Shown here piece by piece: positions 24,288 to 37,144 of a DNA stretch of 64,000 nt. Location: positions 1,612,001 through 1,676,000 of the forward strand of contig JABELC010000009.1 of assembly GCA_028455995.1 (NCBI GenBank), read 5' to 3'. Positions within the stretch are counted from its first letter, which is position 1; the number at the start of each line of letters is the position of its first letter. This stretch comes from Scleromitrula shiraiana. Lineage: Eukaryota > Ascomycota > Leotiomycetes > Helotiales > Sclerotiniaceae. The notes below the pieces were generated by a model. The model was not told the origin of the DNA, ran no database searches, and saw nothing but the letters and a program-made list of their open reading frames with translations. Made by a program: the position numbers and the translations under genes.

Positions 24288-25012
24288 GTTTTCAAAACTC
24301 GGAAAAATATCATATTATAGTTTCTTTTAATTAATAAAATATTAAGAAAAAAACTATTTAAAAAAATTACTAACTATTAACTTCTTTATTCAATTCTTTT
24401 ATTTAAATATATTAATAATTATAAGTAAAATTAGAAAAATTAAACGCTTATTAATGTTATTCTATGAAATTACAATTTAAAATTAAGAAAAATTAATTAA
24501 TATAATTTGACGTTTTTAAAGATCATATATAATAATAAATTACAAATAATTATTGATATAAATTATTTAATTTAACTAATAGAAGTAGACATTAAAAATA
24601 AAAATAAAAATTTATAATAAGCTATTTGATTAGAACATAAACATTAGAAAAGAAAATTCATTTATTTAAAAATATAAAATTAAAAATTTCACATATATTG
24701 TTTTGATTAAAATTATAGTATAAAGATATGGCATTATATTTATTCAAATCAAAATATATTGCAAGTAATTATCATATATATATAAAAATTCTTTTTAAAT
24801 ATTCATTATCAAAATGTTAAAGATATCTAAAAACTAAAAAATAATTAAATCATTTTAAAAAATATGAAGATTAAATAAAAAAAAACAAATACAAATATTT
24901 TTAAATATATAAAAATTAGAATGAAATATATTATAGAATATATTTAAAAAACGTAGATTGTAAAATTATTATTCGTATGATTTTGGGAGGATAAAATAAT
25001 ATAATGCTAGAG
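24288..25012. other. AT-rich sequence between B and E1
   Basis: No gene or element end was recognised. Slightly more C and G remain here than in the flanking elements, as at 50251-51665. Confidence 0.5.
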
Positions 25013-26439
25013 TTTTTTTTTTTTTTTTAGTTTAAAGTCTTGTTTCAATTATTGAATATATAAAATTATTAAGGCTTAATATTTTGATGATCTAAGATTT
25101 GTATTTTTATAGTTGATATCTTTTAGAGAGAAATTAAAAGATTAGTTTTAAAAGAAAAGAAAAAAGAAAAATAATTGTTTTGATTTTATTTTTTGATTTT
25201 ATATTTTTATATTTTTTTGAAAAAAATAATGATATTTTTTAATAATGATATTTATTTTTTTTAAAAGTTTATTTATTATATTAATTTTTTTAAAAAAGAA
25301 TATTGTAATTTAATAATCATTTTTCCTTTTGGATATATTTTATAATATATTTTATTTTAATTTATATATTCAAAAAAAGTTTTATATTTGTTTTCTTAAT
25401 TTAATTTTTATATCTTTTAAAATTATTTGATTTCTTTTGGATTTTTAGATATTTTTAATATTTTAATAATAAGTGATTTGAATTTATTTTCATATATATA
25501 ATAATTATTTAAAATATATTTTAATTTGAATAAGTATAATTGAATATATTTGTATTATAATTTTGATGAAAATAATATACTTTTGATTTTTTATGTTGTG
25601 TTTTTAAATAGAGAAATTACAATTTTAATTTTTTAATAAAATATTATATTATAAATTGTGTCTTTTATTTTCATTTTTCATTTTTATTGATATTAATTAA
25701 ATTTATTAATTTTTGTATTAATTATAATAAAATGAATTATATTTAAATTTCAATGTTTTTTTATAATTCATTTAATAAGTTTATTAGTTTTTTTATTATT
25801 TATGATATTGATATAATTTAAAATTTAATAAAATAAAATTTTAATTTATTTTATTATTTTTATGATATGAATTTATTGATTTTATCTAAAATTATTTAAA
25901 AAAGTTTTTGATTTAAATAATTTAAGTTAAGCATTTAAATATATTTAAAAATAGATTTCAAATTTAATAATTTGATTCATTATTTTAATTATATGAATAA
26001 TCTTTGTAAATTTATTATTATATATAATTTTTAAAAAATCTAAATTATATCATTCAATACTTTTTAATTTTAAATTATAATTATATAAAATAATATTAAT
26101 ATTAATTAAGTTTTTTTAATTGTATTTATATATATAAATATATTTAAATAAAAAATATTTATAAAGGAATTAATGATTCATAATTTATTTAAAAAAAAGT
26201 TTTGATTAATTAAAATAAAATATAATGTATTTTGTTTCAAAAAACAAAATGGAATTAATAAATTATTAAATTAATTTAAAAAAATAATAATAAAAATAAA
26301 ACGGAATTAATAAATTAATTTAGAAGAATGATAATAAAAATAAAGTTTATTAAAAATTATTATAATATATTATAATTGAAATAGTTGTTTTAATATTTTT
26401 ATTTTATTAAATAAACCTTTTTTATTATTTATTAGAATT

Positions 26440-26505
26440 TAATTAAGAAATATTAATAAAGAAATATTAATAAAGAAATATTAATAAAGAAATATTAATA
26501 TTTAA
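26440..26505. repeat. 14-bp tandem repeat GAAATATTAATAAA
   Basis: About four copies in E1. The corresponding part of E2 and E3 has a single unit, so the expansion arose after insertion. Confidence 0.75.
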
Positions 26506-26749
26506 ATTCTATATTTGTTAATATTAAATTTTAATTTGATTTTTAGAAAAAAGCAAATCTATTTTAATTTTTAAAATTCATATAAAAATTATTTAGAACA
26601 TTTTAAAAAAAATTTATAATATTAAATTTAGAATCATTATAAAAATTGAATTAATTTTAATTGGTTTTTTTATTCAATCATTGAATTATAATTTATTATA
26701 TTAATAATAGAATTTATATAAATGTATTAAATAATTATTATATTCAATT

Positions 26750-26889
26750 TTTTGCATTATTTATAAATTTGATTATATAATAAAATATTAATTTTGTTTA
26801 TTTAATGTATATATTTATTTTTTGCATTATTTATAAATTTGATTATATAATAAAATATTAATTTTGTCTATTTAATGTATATATTTATA
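26750..26889. repeat. 70-bp tandem duplication within E1
   Basis: Two copies of a 70-bp unit (TTTGCATTATTTATAAATTT at 26751 and 26821) differ by one T/C change. E3 has a single copy near 35740. The near-identity shows the duplication post-dates most RIP. Confidence 0.85.
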
Positions 26890-27053
26890 TATATTTTAAA
26901 AATTAGATTAATATTTCATTATATATTGAATTAATAAATCACGTATTTTAATTATAATCTTTTTTAATTAAAACATATGATAATTGATTTAATTCTTTTA
27001 TTTTTCATAAAATCAATTAAGCTAATTTCAAAAATATCAAATTATATTATGAT

Positions 27054-27872
27054 CAACAAAAAAAATATCGATCAAAAAAATAAAGATTCTTTATATAAAT
27101 CATTTATATTAATAGCTGTTAATAACTATTAATTAATTATTAATCAACTGCCAAGAAATTCTTTATGATAAAAGTATATAGCTACAATGATTAATAAATT
27201 TATTAATTCTATATTAATAATGTATTCATTATAATTATATACAAAGAACAATGAGAAATATATTGATAAATAAAATTAATTAAACAAATTTTTCAATATA
27301 AGTATTATCATTTTATGATTTTCTTCTAAAGTTTCATGTAAATTTAAAATACAGAAAAATTATTAATTCAACTTTTTTCAATTTGCAATATTTAATACAA
27401 AGATTATATAAAATGATTTCATTATATGATTTGTTTAGAAAATCTTTTTTTAATTTGGATATTATATAACATTATTAATTATACAAAAATTATTATATAT
27501 TGATGAAATTAATCGCTTTAGTTAAAGTTTATATGTATATATCAATGATATATTAATAAATAATAAATAATATTAATAGTATTAATAATAATAATAATAA
27601 TGATAAAGTTGATAATAATTATAAAATTTATAATTAATAATAATATAATAACATATAAAAGAAATTTTATTTATCAATTAATAACAAATTACTAGTATGC
27701 CCTTATTAATTAACTGTTAATTGATTGTCAATTGATAATCAATTAGCCACAAGATCTACTTATTGACATAACAAAAACTTCAATATACGCTAGGGTTATC
27801 CTTGTTAATTTTATAAATTATTGACTACAAACATTACCTTTATGATTTAATTGACGGAAAACTTTTTTGTTG
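27054..27872. mobile_element. TIR element I, 819 bp, 5-bp target duplication
   Basis: The left end CAACAAAAAAAATATCGATC and right end (reverse complement CAACAAAAAAGTTTTCCGTC) are imperfect inverted repeats. Both sides carry ATGAT (27049-27053, 27873-27877). E3 shows uninterrupted sequence at the equivalent point near 35930. A direct pair of about 45 bp lies inside (TGTTAAT...GCCAAG at 27118; TGTTAAT...CCACAAG at 27714). The right third keeps more G and C (CGCTAGGGTTATCCTTG), so it is less RIP-affected than its host. No coding capacity; superfamily undecided. Confidence 0.55.
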
Positions 27873-29647
27873 ATGATATTGATAATTTTTTCTAATAGTA
27901 TAATATAATGATTTTTTTTAAAAAGATAAAGAAACAATTTGAAAGATTATATTATTAATATATAATGAAATTTTTATGTTAAAATATGAATAAAAGTTTT
28001 TTATATAAATTAAAAATAAAATAAAAGAATTAGATTATTTTAGAATTTTTTTTTTTTGGGTTTAAAATCCTTAAAATTATTAAGGTTTAATACCTCAATA
28101 ATTAAAGATTCATGTTTTTACAATCAATATATTTTAAAAAAAATCAAAGATCTAGCCCTTAAAAAAAAAAAAACAATTTTTTTAATTCTATTTTTTTATT
28201 ATAATCTTTTATAATTTCCTTTTTAAAATAATCTCTCTTTTTTTTATCAATAATATTTATCCTCTTGTCTCTTTTTTCTAATTCATTCTTTATATCAACT
28301 TCTTTTTCTTTTCTTTTTAAATATTATAATTTAATAAATATTTTTAATTTTTAAATATATTTTATAATATATTCTATTTTAATTTTCTATTCACAAAAGA
28401 TTGTATATTTATTTTTTTAATTTAATTTTTATTTTTTTTAAAATTATTTAATTTCTTTTGAATCTTCAAATATTTTTAATATTCTAAAAATAAAGATTTT
28501 CAAATTTGTTTTTTATATATATAATAATTATTTAAAATATATTTCAATTTAAATAAATGAAATTGAATTCATCTATATTATAATTTTAATTAAAATAATA
28601 TATTATTAATCTTTTATTTTATATTTTTAAAAAATAAAATTTTATTCTTAATTTTTTAATTAAATATGTTATTATAAATCATTTTTTTTAGTTTTAATAT
28701 TTATTTTTAGATATATTAATTAAATTAATTACATTTAAATCTAAATATTATTATATTAAATTTATTATTATTTATAATATTAATATAATTCAAAATTTAA
28801 TAAAATAAAGTTTTAATTTTATAGATTTTAATTTATTTTATTATTTTTATAACTTTAATTTATTAATATTCTTTAAAATTATTTAATAAAAAATTTGATT
28901 TAAATAACCGAATTTCATTATTTAATTATATTTAAAAATAAGTTTTTAATTTAATATTTTGATTTACTATTTTAATTATATAAATAATCTTTTTTCAATT
29001 TATTATTATATATAATTTTCAAAAAATCTAAATTTTATTATTTAATATTTTTTAATTTTAAATTATAATTATATAAAATAATATCAATATTGATTGAAGT
29101 TCTTTTAATTTTATTTATAAATATAAATATATTTAAATAAAATTTTTTTATAAAAAAGTTAATAATTAATAATTTATTTCAATAATTTTGTATTTCTTTT
29201 TTTTTGATATTTTATTAATTAAAATAAAATATCATATATCTTCATTTTAAAAAACAAAATAAAATTAATACATGAATTTAAAAAAATATTAATAAAAATA
29301 AAATTTATTAAAAATTATTATAATACATCATGATTAAAATAAATTTTTTAATAATCTTATTTTATTAAATAAGATTCTTTTATGATTTATTATAATTTAA
29401 TTGATAAAATTTCGACAAAAAAAATTCAATGTTTAAATATTATATTTCTTAATATTAAAATTTAATTTGATTTTAAAAAAAAAATTTATTTCAATTTTTA
29501 TAATTAATATAAAAACTATTCAAAAAACTTTCAAAAAATTTTATAACTTTAAAATCCATAATTATTATAAAAAATTGATTAATCTTAATTAATTTTTTCA
29601 TTAAATCACTAAGTCATAATCCACTATATTAATAACGCAAACTATAT

Positions 29648-29687
29648 AGATTTGACGGATAGCTGCTGCGCTCAACCCCATTATTTT
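29648..29687. other. GC-richer filler at a deletion junction in E2
   Basis: GATTTGACGGATAGCTGCTG followed by CGCTCAACCCCATTA replaces about 400 bp present in E3 (about 35705-36115). It is unmutated single-copy sequence, as expected for filler added at a break after RIP. Its origin is unknown. Confidence 0.55.
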
Positions 29688-31583
29688 TTGATATTATAAT
29701 ATTGATTTAATTAAATTTTTTTGATTATTTATCAAATACAAATTTTAATTTTCAATTTCTTAGAAATGATTTAACTTATATTATTAAATCTATTAAAAAA
29801 ATGTAATGTTTCAAATTAGCTGTTAATTGATAAAAATAAAATAAATTAATAATTTTTATAAAGTCATGGTATTTGTTAATTAATATTTGTTTGTTAATTT
29901 TTTTTTAAATAATTTAGTAAAAAGATTATTTAATAAACTTTTAAAGCAAAATTATTTAGTTTCCTAGATTTTTTTAAAATTGATTTTATGATTTGTTTTA
30001 AATATTTTGAATAATATTTTAATTTAAATAAGATCAAATACATTTCAAAAATCATTTAAAGGGATGTCTATATAATTTTTAAACAACAATATAAATAATT
30101 GAATTGAATTTTCAAGATTTATTTTTGATGTTAATTAAATGAATATTTTAAAACTTTAATAATAATAAATTTAATCAATTTTATTAATTTAATTTATAAT
30201 CTATTTCTTTAAACATAAAAGTTTCAAAAAGATAATAGGATATTATAAAAAGATTTGTATTTCTTTTAAAACTAATAATAAGAATTTATATATTTAATTA
30301 ATAAATAATAAATATTTTCTTTTCTATATATTAGTATATATTATAATTTGAAAATAAATTTAAAAGTTATATTTAGTGTTTTTGATTAATGGAAAATATT
30401 TAGTTTTAGATTAAAGAAATCTATTATATTTGACAATATTTTTATAACTCTTTTTCTATGTTTGAGCTATGTTTTTTTTTCATTTATTATTCTATTAAAA
30501 TTTAGATAAATGTATTAGTTTTAATTATAATTATAAGAAATTAAGAAATTCTGTTGTTATTTAATTAAGGAAATTAATAATTTGTTTGAAATATTCAATA
30601 TTAATAAAAAGAATTAGAAGTTTTAAAAATCCTTTAAAATAAATAATAAAAATTTAATCAAATTTAATGATTTTAAGTAAGAAAATTTATTGGTTTACTT
30701 TTTTTAATCTTGAATCAATTTAAAATAAAAAGAATATCAATAAAGATACGATTTTAAATAGAAAATACAATATTATAATAATTTAAATTTGTTTTGAAAA
30801 GAATTTTTTGATTTTTGATATTCATTTCTTTAATAAAAGTGAAATTAAAATTGCTTTAAAGTTAATTAATAAATAATAAAAAACTTAATTAAATATAGAT
30901 TAATCTTACTTTTTTGCAACTTTTATTATTATATATATTATAAATCAATATTTTATTATTTTGATTTGAGAGAATATTTAATATTATGAAATTAAAATTA
31001 TAAAAAGAATTTAAAGAAATTTTCATCAAAATTGAAATATTTTTAATGATATAAATTATCATATATAATAAACTGAATAATAATCAAAAAATCTAAATAA
31101 AATTAATATATATTATAAAATAAAAATTTGGATTTTGAATAATTTTACATTTTAATATAAATATTAAATCTATATCTAATTTAATAATTATTTAAAATAT
31201 TTTTTTTGTATTAGTTTTTCTTTATAGAATTTTATTTCAATAATCTATAAATCAATTGCATTATATATTAAAATATAATTTTATAAATTCTAATTCTAAT
31301 TTAGATTTTATAATTATTATTATTTATTATATAAATTCTTTTATAATTTATATAATTTAAAATAAAATGAATATATTTTTGATTTTTGATTTTATAAACA
31401 TTATAATAATATATTCTAATGAAATATTTTTTATTATAAAATCAATATTCTAAATATTTTTATAATATTAATTTAAATAATTAAAGGTTCAATATGTAGA
31501 GAATTAAATTATTAATATATAAAAATATAATCTTTTGATTTTGATTAAGATTTTTATCATATAAAATTCATAATATATTATAT

Positions 31584-31743
31584 TGTTTATATGACTCCGG
31601 GGGTATGGAACTGTACAATATGGGGTATTCTCTATATCGTGTTATTGTGTTCAAGGAGATCAAGAAGGGTGTTGTACGCCGTCGAGAGTATATATCTCCT
31701 CAACGGGCACGTGACGTAAGGTCACGTGTTAACTATACAGACA
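31584..31743 (+). mobile_element. Solo LTR S1, 160 bp, target duplication TATAT
   Basis: Starts TGTTTATATGACTCCGGGGG and ends CTATACAGACA, flanked by TATAT (31579-31583, 31744-31748). No internal region follows, so it is a solo LTR. It is far richer in G and C than the surrounding E2 and is close in sequence to S2. It carries the CACGTGAC/GTCACGTG palindrome. Confidence 0.9.
31708..31728. promoter_or_regulatory. CACGTGAC-5 nt-GTCACGTG palindrome in S1
   Basis: Perfect 8-bp inverted repeat around GTAAG, giving two E-box cores. The first half with its spacer also spells TGACGTAA, a CREB/ATF-type site. It is fully conserved in S2 and has one mutated arm in S3. Confidence 0.5.
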
Positions 31744-34095
31744 TATATAGTCAATTTTTTATTTTATAATAAAAGTTATAATAATTGATTTTATCTTTTA
31801 TTTCTTTTTAAATAATTTTAAGGATATTATAATTATAATAAAAATTTATTCAATAATTTTATAATAGAAATATGTATTAAATCATTAATGTTTTTATTTA
31901 TAAAGATAATATTAAATACATTTTAAAATCCTAAAGAAAAGATACAGAAAATAAAATTTATTTTGAATTAAATTAGAATCAATTAATTAGAATTGTTTTT
32001 TGGTATTTTTAAAAAAGCTTTGTTATTTTTAGATATAATTAAAACTTATTCTATATTAATATTATTTTTAATAATATTTATTGAAAATATATTAATTAAT
32101 TCAAAGGATAGAAAAGAATCAAGAAAAAGATTAAAAAAAACAAATATTAAATTTATTAATTTTGATTAATCTCATAACATTTTTAGATTTCAAAAAGTTT
32201 TAAGTTTTAATTTTAATAATTTTAAAAATATTTTATAAATATTTCATAAATTAACAATTTATAACTTTATAATTGATGATTTCTTATTTATTTACATTAT
32301 AATATTTTTCTTAAATTCATTGTTTTTTTCATATATTTTTGAAAATCTTGATAAAATTTAAAAGGTTTATTCATTTGTTTTTGTTTTTTGTTAAATTGAT
32401 TACTTTTATGATGAAATTATATGTTTTTATAATAAAGTTTATAATCAATAATTTATTCAATAAAGAAAATCGATTTGGAGAAAATTTTATTTTATTCAAA
32501 TAAAATATTTTTTATTTTTATTTAATTTCAAATCAATTTATTATCAATTATTATAACAAATTATTAAAGTTTTTTAATATAAAATTTATCAAAAGAATTT
32601 TTAATATATAATAGTTAAATTAAAAAAGAAGTTTTAATTAATTTATAAAAATTATACTTTTTTTATTTTATAATGATTTTCAACAGTTTCAATAAATTAA
32701 AAAACATTTGAGTATTATTTTATTTTACTATATTAATAATGAAAGATTATTAATTTATATATAAATTAAAATATGTTAATAAATATAACATATTCTAATA
32801 ATAATAACAATAATAATATGTTTTTAGTAATTTCTTTTATCAAACAAATAAAAAGAGTTTTCATATAATAATATGAAGAATTGTTTGATGAGTGTAGATG
32901 TTGCTGAGAATTATTTAATCCTTAATATTTAACTTATATAATAATAATTTATTAAATTCTTTTTATCAAATATTATTATGAATTTTTAATAGTAATCCTC
33001 TATATTATATTAATCTTGCTTAAGAAGATCAAAAAACATATTATATGTTAGTAAGAGTATATATGTTTGTAATAAATATATAATTTAAAATTATATATTG
33101 ATTATATTAATATTAATAACTTTCGAAAAGTTTGATATTATATATATAAAAAGTTATATTTTATAAATGTTATAATTTATATATAAAAATAAAATGAAAA
33201 TAAACTTTTTTTATTTTCTTATTTTTTTGATATTTTGATAATTTATTAATATATAATATAATACTTTGATATTAAATTAATAGAAATATTATTAAAATTA
33301 TATAATTGGAATTTAATCAAAACATATTAATAACTTTATGAATATTTATATTATTATTGTTTTATTATATTATATATTTTATTATTATATAATAATTATA
33401 TTTCATTATTATTATAATAAATAATAATAATCATTGTTTAGTCATTTCTTTTTAAAAAAATCAGTAAATAATTTTATTATAAAAAAATTGAAGTTTTTTT
33501 ATATATAATTTGTTTATCAATTCTTCTTAATCTTTTGTTTATATTGATTGTTATTTTTAATATTGAATAAAATTTTATTTTTATTATTGCGTTCTTTAAG
33601 TTATCATTATTATTATTATTAATTCATTGTATTTTTATATTTCTTTTATATTTATATAATTTATATAACATTATAATATCGATTATAAATTATTTTTTGA
33701 TTATTATTTTAGATTTAATTACTGATTAATATAAATAATAGAAATCAATACAGAATATTAATAATACAATATAATTATTAAAGATTTTATTAATCATGTT
33801 TATAACCATAATTATCATATTGAAATTAAATATTATTATATAAGTTTTGAATATTTTTTTTTTTTTTTTTGGTTTAAAGTCCTATTTCAGTTATTGACTA
33901 TATAAGACTATCAAAATTTAATATTTTGATAATTAAAGATTTGTATTTTTATAATCAATATGTTCTAAAGAAGAATTGAGGATTGAATTCTAAAATAAAG
34001 AAAAAAAGAAAAATAACTTTTTTAATTTGACTTTTTTGTTTTAATTTTTTATAATTTCTTTTTTAAAATAATCTTTTTTTTTTATTAATAATATC

Positions 34096-34255
34096 TGTTT
34101 GTATGACTCCGGGGGTATGGAACTATACAATTACGGTATCAATCAGTATTGTATTATTTGTTCAAGGAGTTCAAGAAGGGTGCTGTGCGCCGTCGAGGAT
34201 ATATGCCTCCTCAACGGACACGTGACGTAAGGTCACGTGTTTGACTATACAGACA
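34096..34255 (+). mobile_element. Solo LTR S2, 160 bp, target duplication ATATC
   Basis: Starts TGTTTGTATGACTCCGGGGG and ends CTATACAGACA, with ATATC at 34091-34095 and 34256-34260. Same length and family as S1 and, like it, hardly touched by RIP although it sits in heavily mutated E3. Confidence 0.92.
34219..34239. promoter_or_regulatory. CACGTGAC-5 nt-GTCACGTG palindrome in S2
   Basis: Identical to that of S1, including the GTAAG spacer. It is the most conserved stretch between the two LTRs. Confidence 0.5.
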
Positions 34256-37144
34256 ATATCTATTTTCTTTTTTTTTAATTTATTTTTCATATCAATTTTT
34301 TTTTTTTTTTATATATTATAATGTAATAATTGTTTTTGTTTTTTAAATATATTTTGTAGTATATTTTATTTTAATTTTTATATTTAGAAGAAATTTTATA
34401 TTTGTTTTTTTAATTTAATTTTTATATTTTTTAAGATTATTTAATTTCTTTTGAATTTTTAAACATTTTTGATATTTTAAAAATAAACATTTTAAAGTTT
34501 CTTTTTTTTATATATATAATAGTTATTGAAAATATATTTTAATTTGAATAAATATGATTTGATATATTTATATTATTATTTTAATTAAAATAATGTATTA
34601 TTAATTTTTTGTTTTGTATTTTTAAATAGTAAGATTTTATTTTTAATTTTTTAACTAAATCTTTTATTGTAAATTGTTTTTTTTTGTTTTTGATATTTAT
34701 TTTTATTTATATTCATTAGATTAATTAAGTTTTATATTAATTAAAATAAACTTAATTATATCTAAATTTAGTTATTATTATTATATAGTAAATTCAGTAA
34801 ATTTATTAAGTTTTTCGTTATTTATAATATCAATATGATTTAAAATTCTGTAAAATAAAATTTTGGCTTTATATATTTCAATTTATTTTATTATTTTTAT
34901 AATTTTAATTTATTGATTTTATTGAAAATTATTTAATAAAGTGTTTAATTTAAATAATTCAATTTAATTATTTGAACATATTTAAAAATAGATTTTTAAT
35001 TTGATAATTTGATTTATTATTTTGATTAGTATAAATAAGTTTTTTTTAATTTATTATTATATATAGTTTTTAAAAAGTTTAAATTATATTATTTAATATT
35101 TTTTAATTTTAAATTATGATTATATAAAGTGATATTGATATTGATTGAGTTTTTTTTAATTTTATTCATAAATATAGATATATTTGAGTAGAAAAATCTT
35201 GTAGAACAGTTAGTAGTTAATAATTTGTTTAAGTAATTTTTTGTTTTTTTTTTTTGATATTTTATTGATTGAGATAAGGTATAGTATATTTTTATTTTAA
35301 AGAATAAAATAGAATTGATGAATTAATTTGAGGAAATATTGATAAAAATAGAATTTTTTAAATATTATTATAATATATTATAATTAAAATAAATTTTATA
35401 ATAGTTTTATTTCATTAGATAATATTTTTTTATTATTTATTATAATTTAATTAATAAAATGTTAATAAAAAAGTTTTAATATTTGAATATTATATTTTTT
35501 AATATTAAATTTAATTTGATTTTAAAGAGAAGTAAATTTGCTTTAATTTTTATAGTTAGTATAGAGATTATTCAAAAGATTTCAAAGATTTTTTATAATT
35601 TTAAATTTTATAATTATCATAAAAGTTTAATTAGTTTTAATTAATTTCTTTATTGAATTATTAAATTATGATTTATTATGATAATAATATAAATTATATA
35701 CATCTATGAAATCATTATTATATTTAATTTCTTTTTAATATTCATAAATTCAGTTATATAATAAGATATCGATTTTGTTTATTTAATATATATATTTTTG
35801 TATTTTTTAAAAATTAAATTAATTTTGAATTATATATTTAATGAATAAATCAATTTTTTCGATTATAATATCTTTTAATTAAAGAATATAATAATTAATT
35901 TGATTTTAATAATATTAAATTATATTATATTAAGAATTTTTTTTAATCTAATATAGCAATTTCTTTTTTTAAAATGATGTTATTTTTTTTAAAAAATATA
36001 AAAAAAGTTATAAGAATTATATCATTAATATATAATAAAAATTTTATATTAAAATATTAATAAAGATCTTTTATATAAGTAAAAGATAAAAAAAAGAAAA
36101 TCAGATTATTTTATAATATTTTAATATTGATTTAATTAAATTTTTTTGATTATTTATCAAATATAAATCTTAATTTTTAATCTTTCAAAGATGATTTTAT
36201 TTATATTATTAAATTTATTGGGTAGATTTAATTTTTTGAACATATTTAATAACTAATTCTTAGTTATATAATTAAATACTTTTTTCTAGCAAAAAAAACT
36301 ATAGATATTTTTAATCTAAATTTTTTATTTAATTAGATTTTATTTATAAAAAATATTACTATATTAATAATTAATTAATAATTAATTTTTTGAATTAATC
36401 ATTATCTTATTAAAAATAAAGTAAGTAAATAGTTTTTATAAGGTAACTTAATTTTTTAACTAATATTTATTTATTAATTTCTTTTAAATAATTTAATAAT
36501 AAAATCATTTGATAAGCTTTAAAAATGAAATAGTCTAATTCCCTAAATTTTTTTAACATTATTTTTCCAATTTATTGTTAATATTTTAAATAATATTTCA
36601 ATTTAAATAAGATCAAATAAATTTTGAAAAATTGTTTAAAAATATATTTCTAAACCTTTTAAATAATGATATAAATAATTAAATCAAAATTTAAAGATTT
36701 ACCTTTGATTTTGCTAAAATAAGCATTTTAAAGTTTTAATAATATTAGATTTAATCAATTTTATTAATTGAATTTATAATCTATTTATTTCAAAATAAAA
36801 ACTTCAAAAAAAAACATTATTATGAAAAGATTTGTATTTTTGTTTAAAACTAATTATTTAATTAATAAATAACAAACATTTTCTCCATTTCTCATTTATT
36901 AATGTATATCATTGCTTTAAAAATAAATTTAAAATTTTTATTTTTTAGAAAAAAGTTGTAATAATTATATTTAATCTTTTTAATTAAAAAAAATATTTAA
37001 TTTTAAATCAAAAGAATTCGTTCTATTCAACAATATTTAAATAACTCTTTCTTTATTTATAAAATATTTTTTTCTTTAAATTCTTTAATTTATCGTTCCA
37101 TTAAAGTTTAAATAAATACATCAATCTATTAATAAAAATACTAA

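Larger units (their letters stand above)
25013..28045 (-). mobile_element. LINE-like element copy E1, minus orientation, probably 5'-truncated
   Basis: It starts at the left with T16 (25013-25028), then TAGTTTAAAGTCTTG, i.e. a poly(A) tail on the minus strand. The same head follows the T runs of E2 (28046) and E3 (33854), and in reverse ends E4 (about 53150). Similarity to E3 continues to about 28045, where E1 stops against the poly(T) of E2, while E3 continues another 3 kb. Element I (27054-27872) is inserted in it. There is no open reading frame and no recognisable reverse transcriptase motif, so the LINE call rests on poly(A)-type ends, 5' truncation and the long target duplication of E3. 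Confidence 0.6.
28046..32825 (-). mobile_element. LINE-like element copy E2, near full length
   Basis: It has T12 at the left (28046-28057) followed by the shared GGGTTTAAAATCC head. Homology to E3 runs on both sides of the Harbinger insertion in E3, to about 32755 and more weakly to 32825. It contains solo LTR S1 and a deletion of about 400 bp filled with foreign sequence (29648-29687). With S1 removed and the deletion restored it is about 5 kb, matching E3. No intact ORF. The right edge is approximate. Confidence 0.6.
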
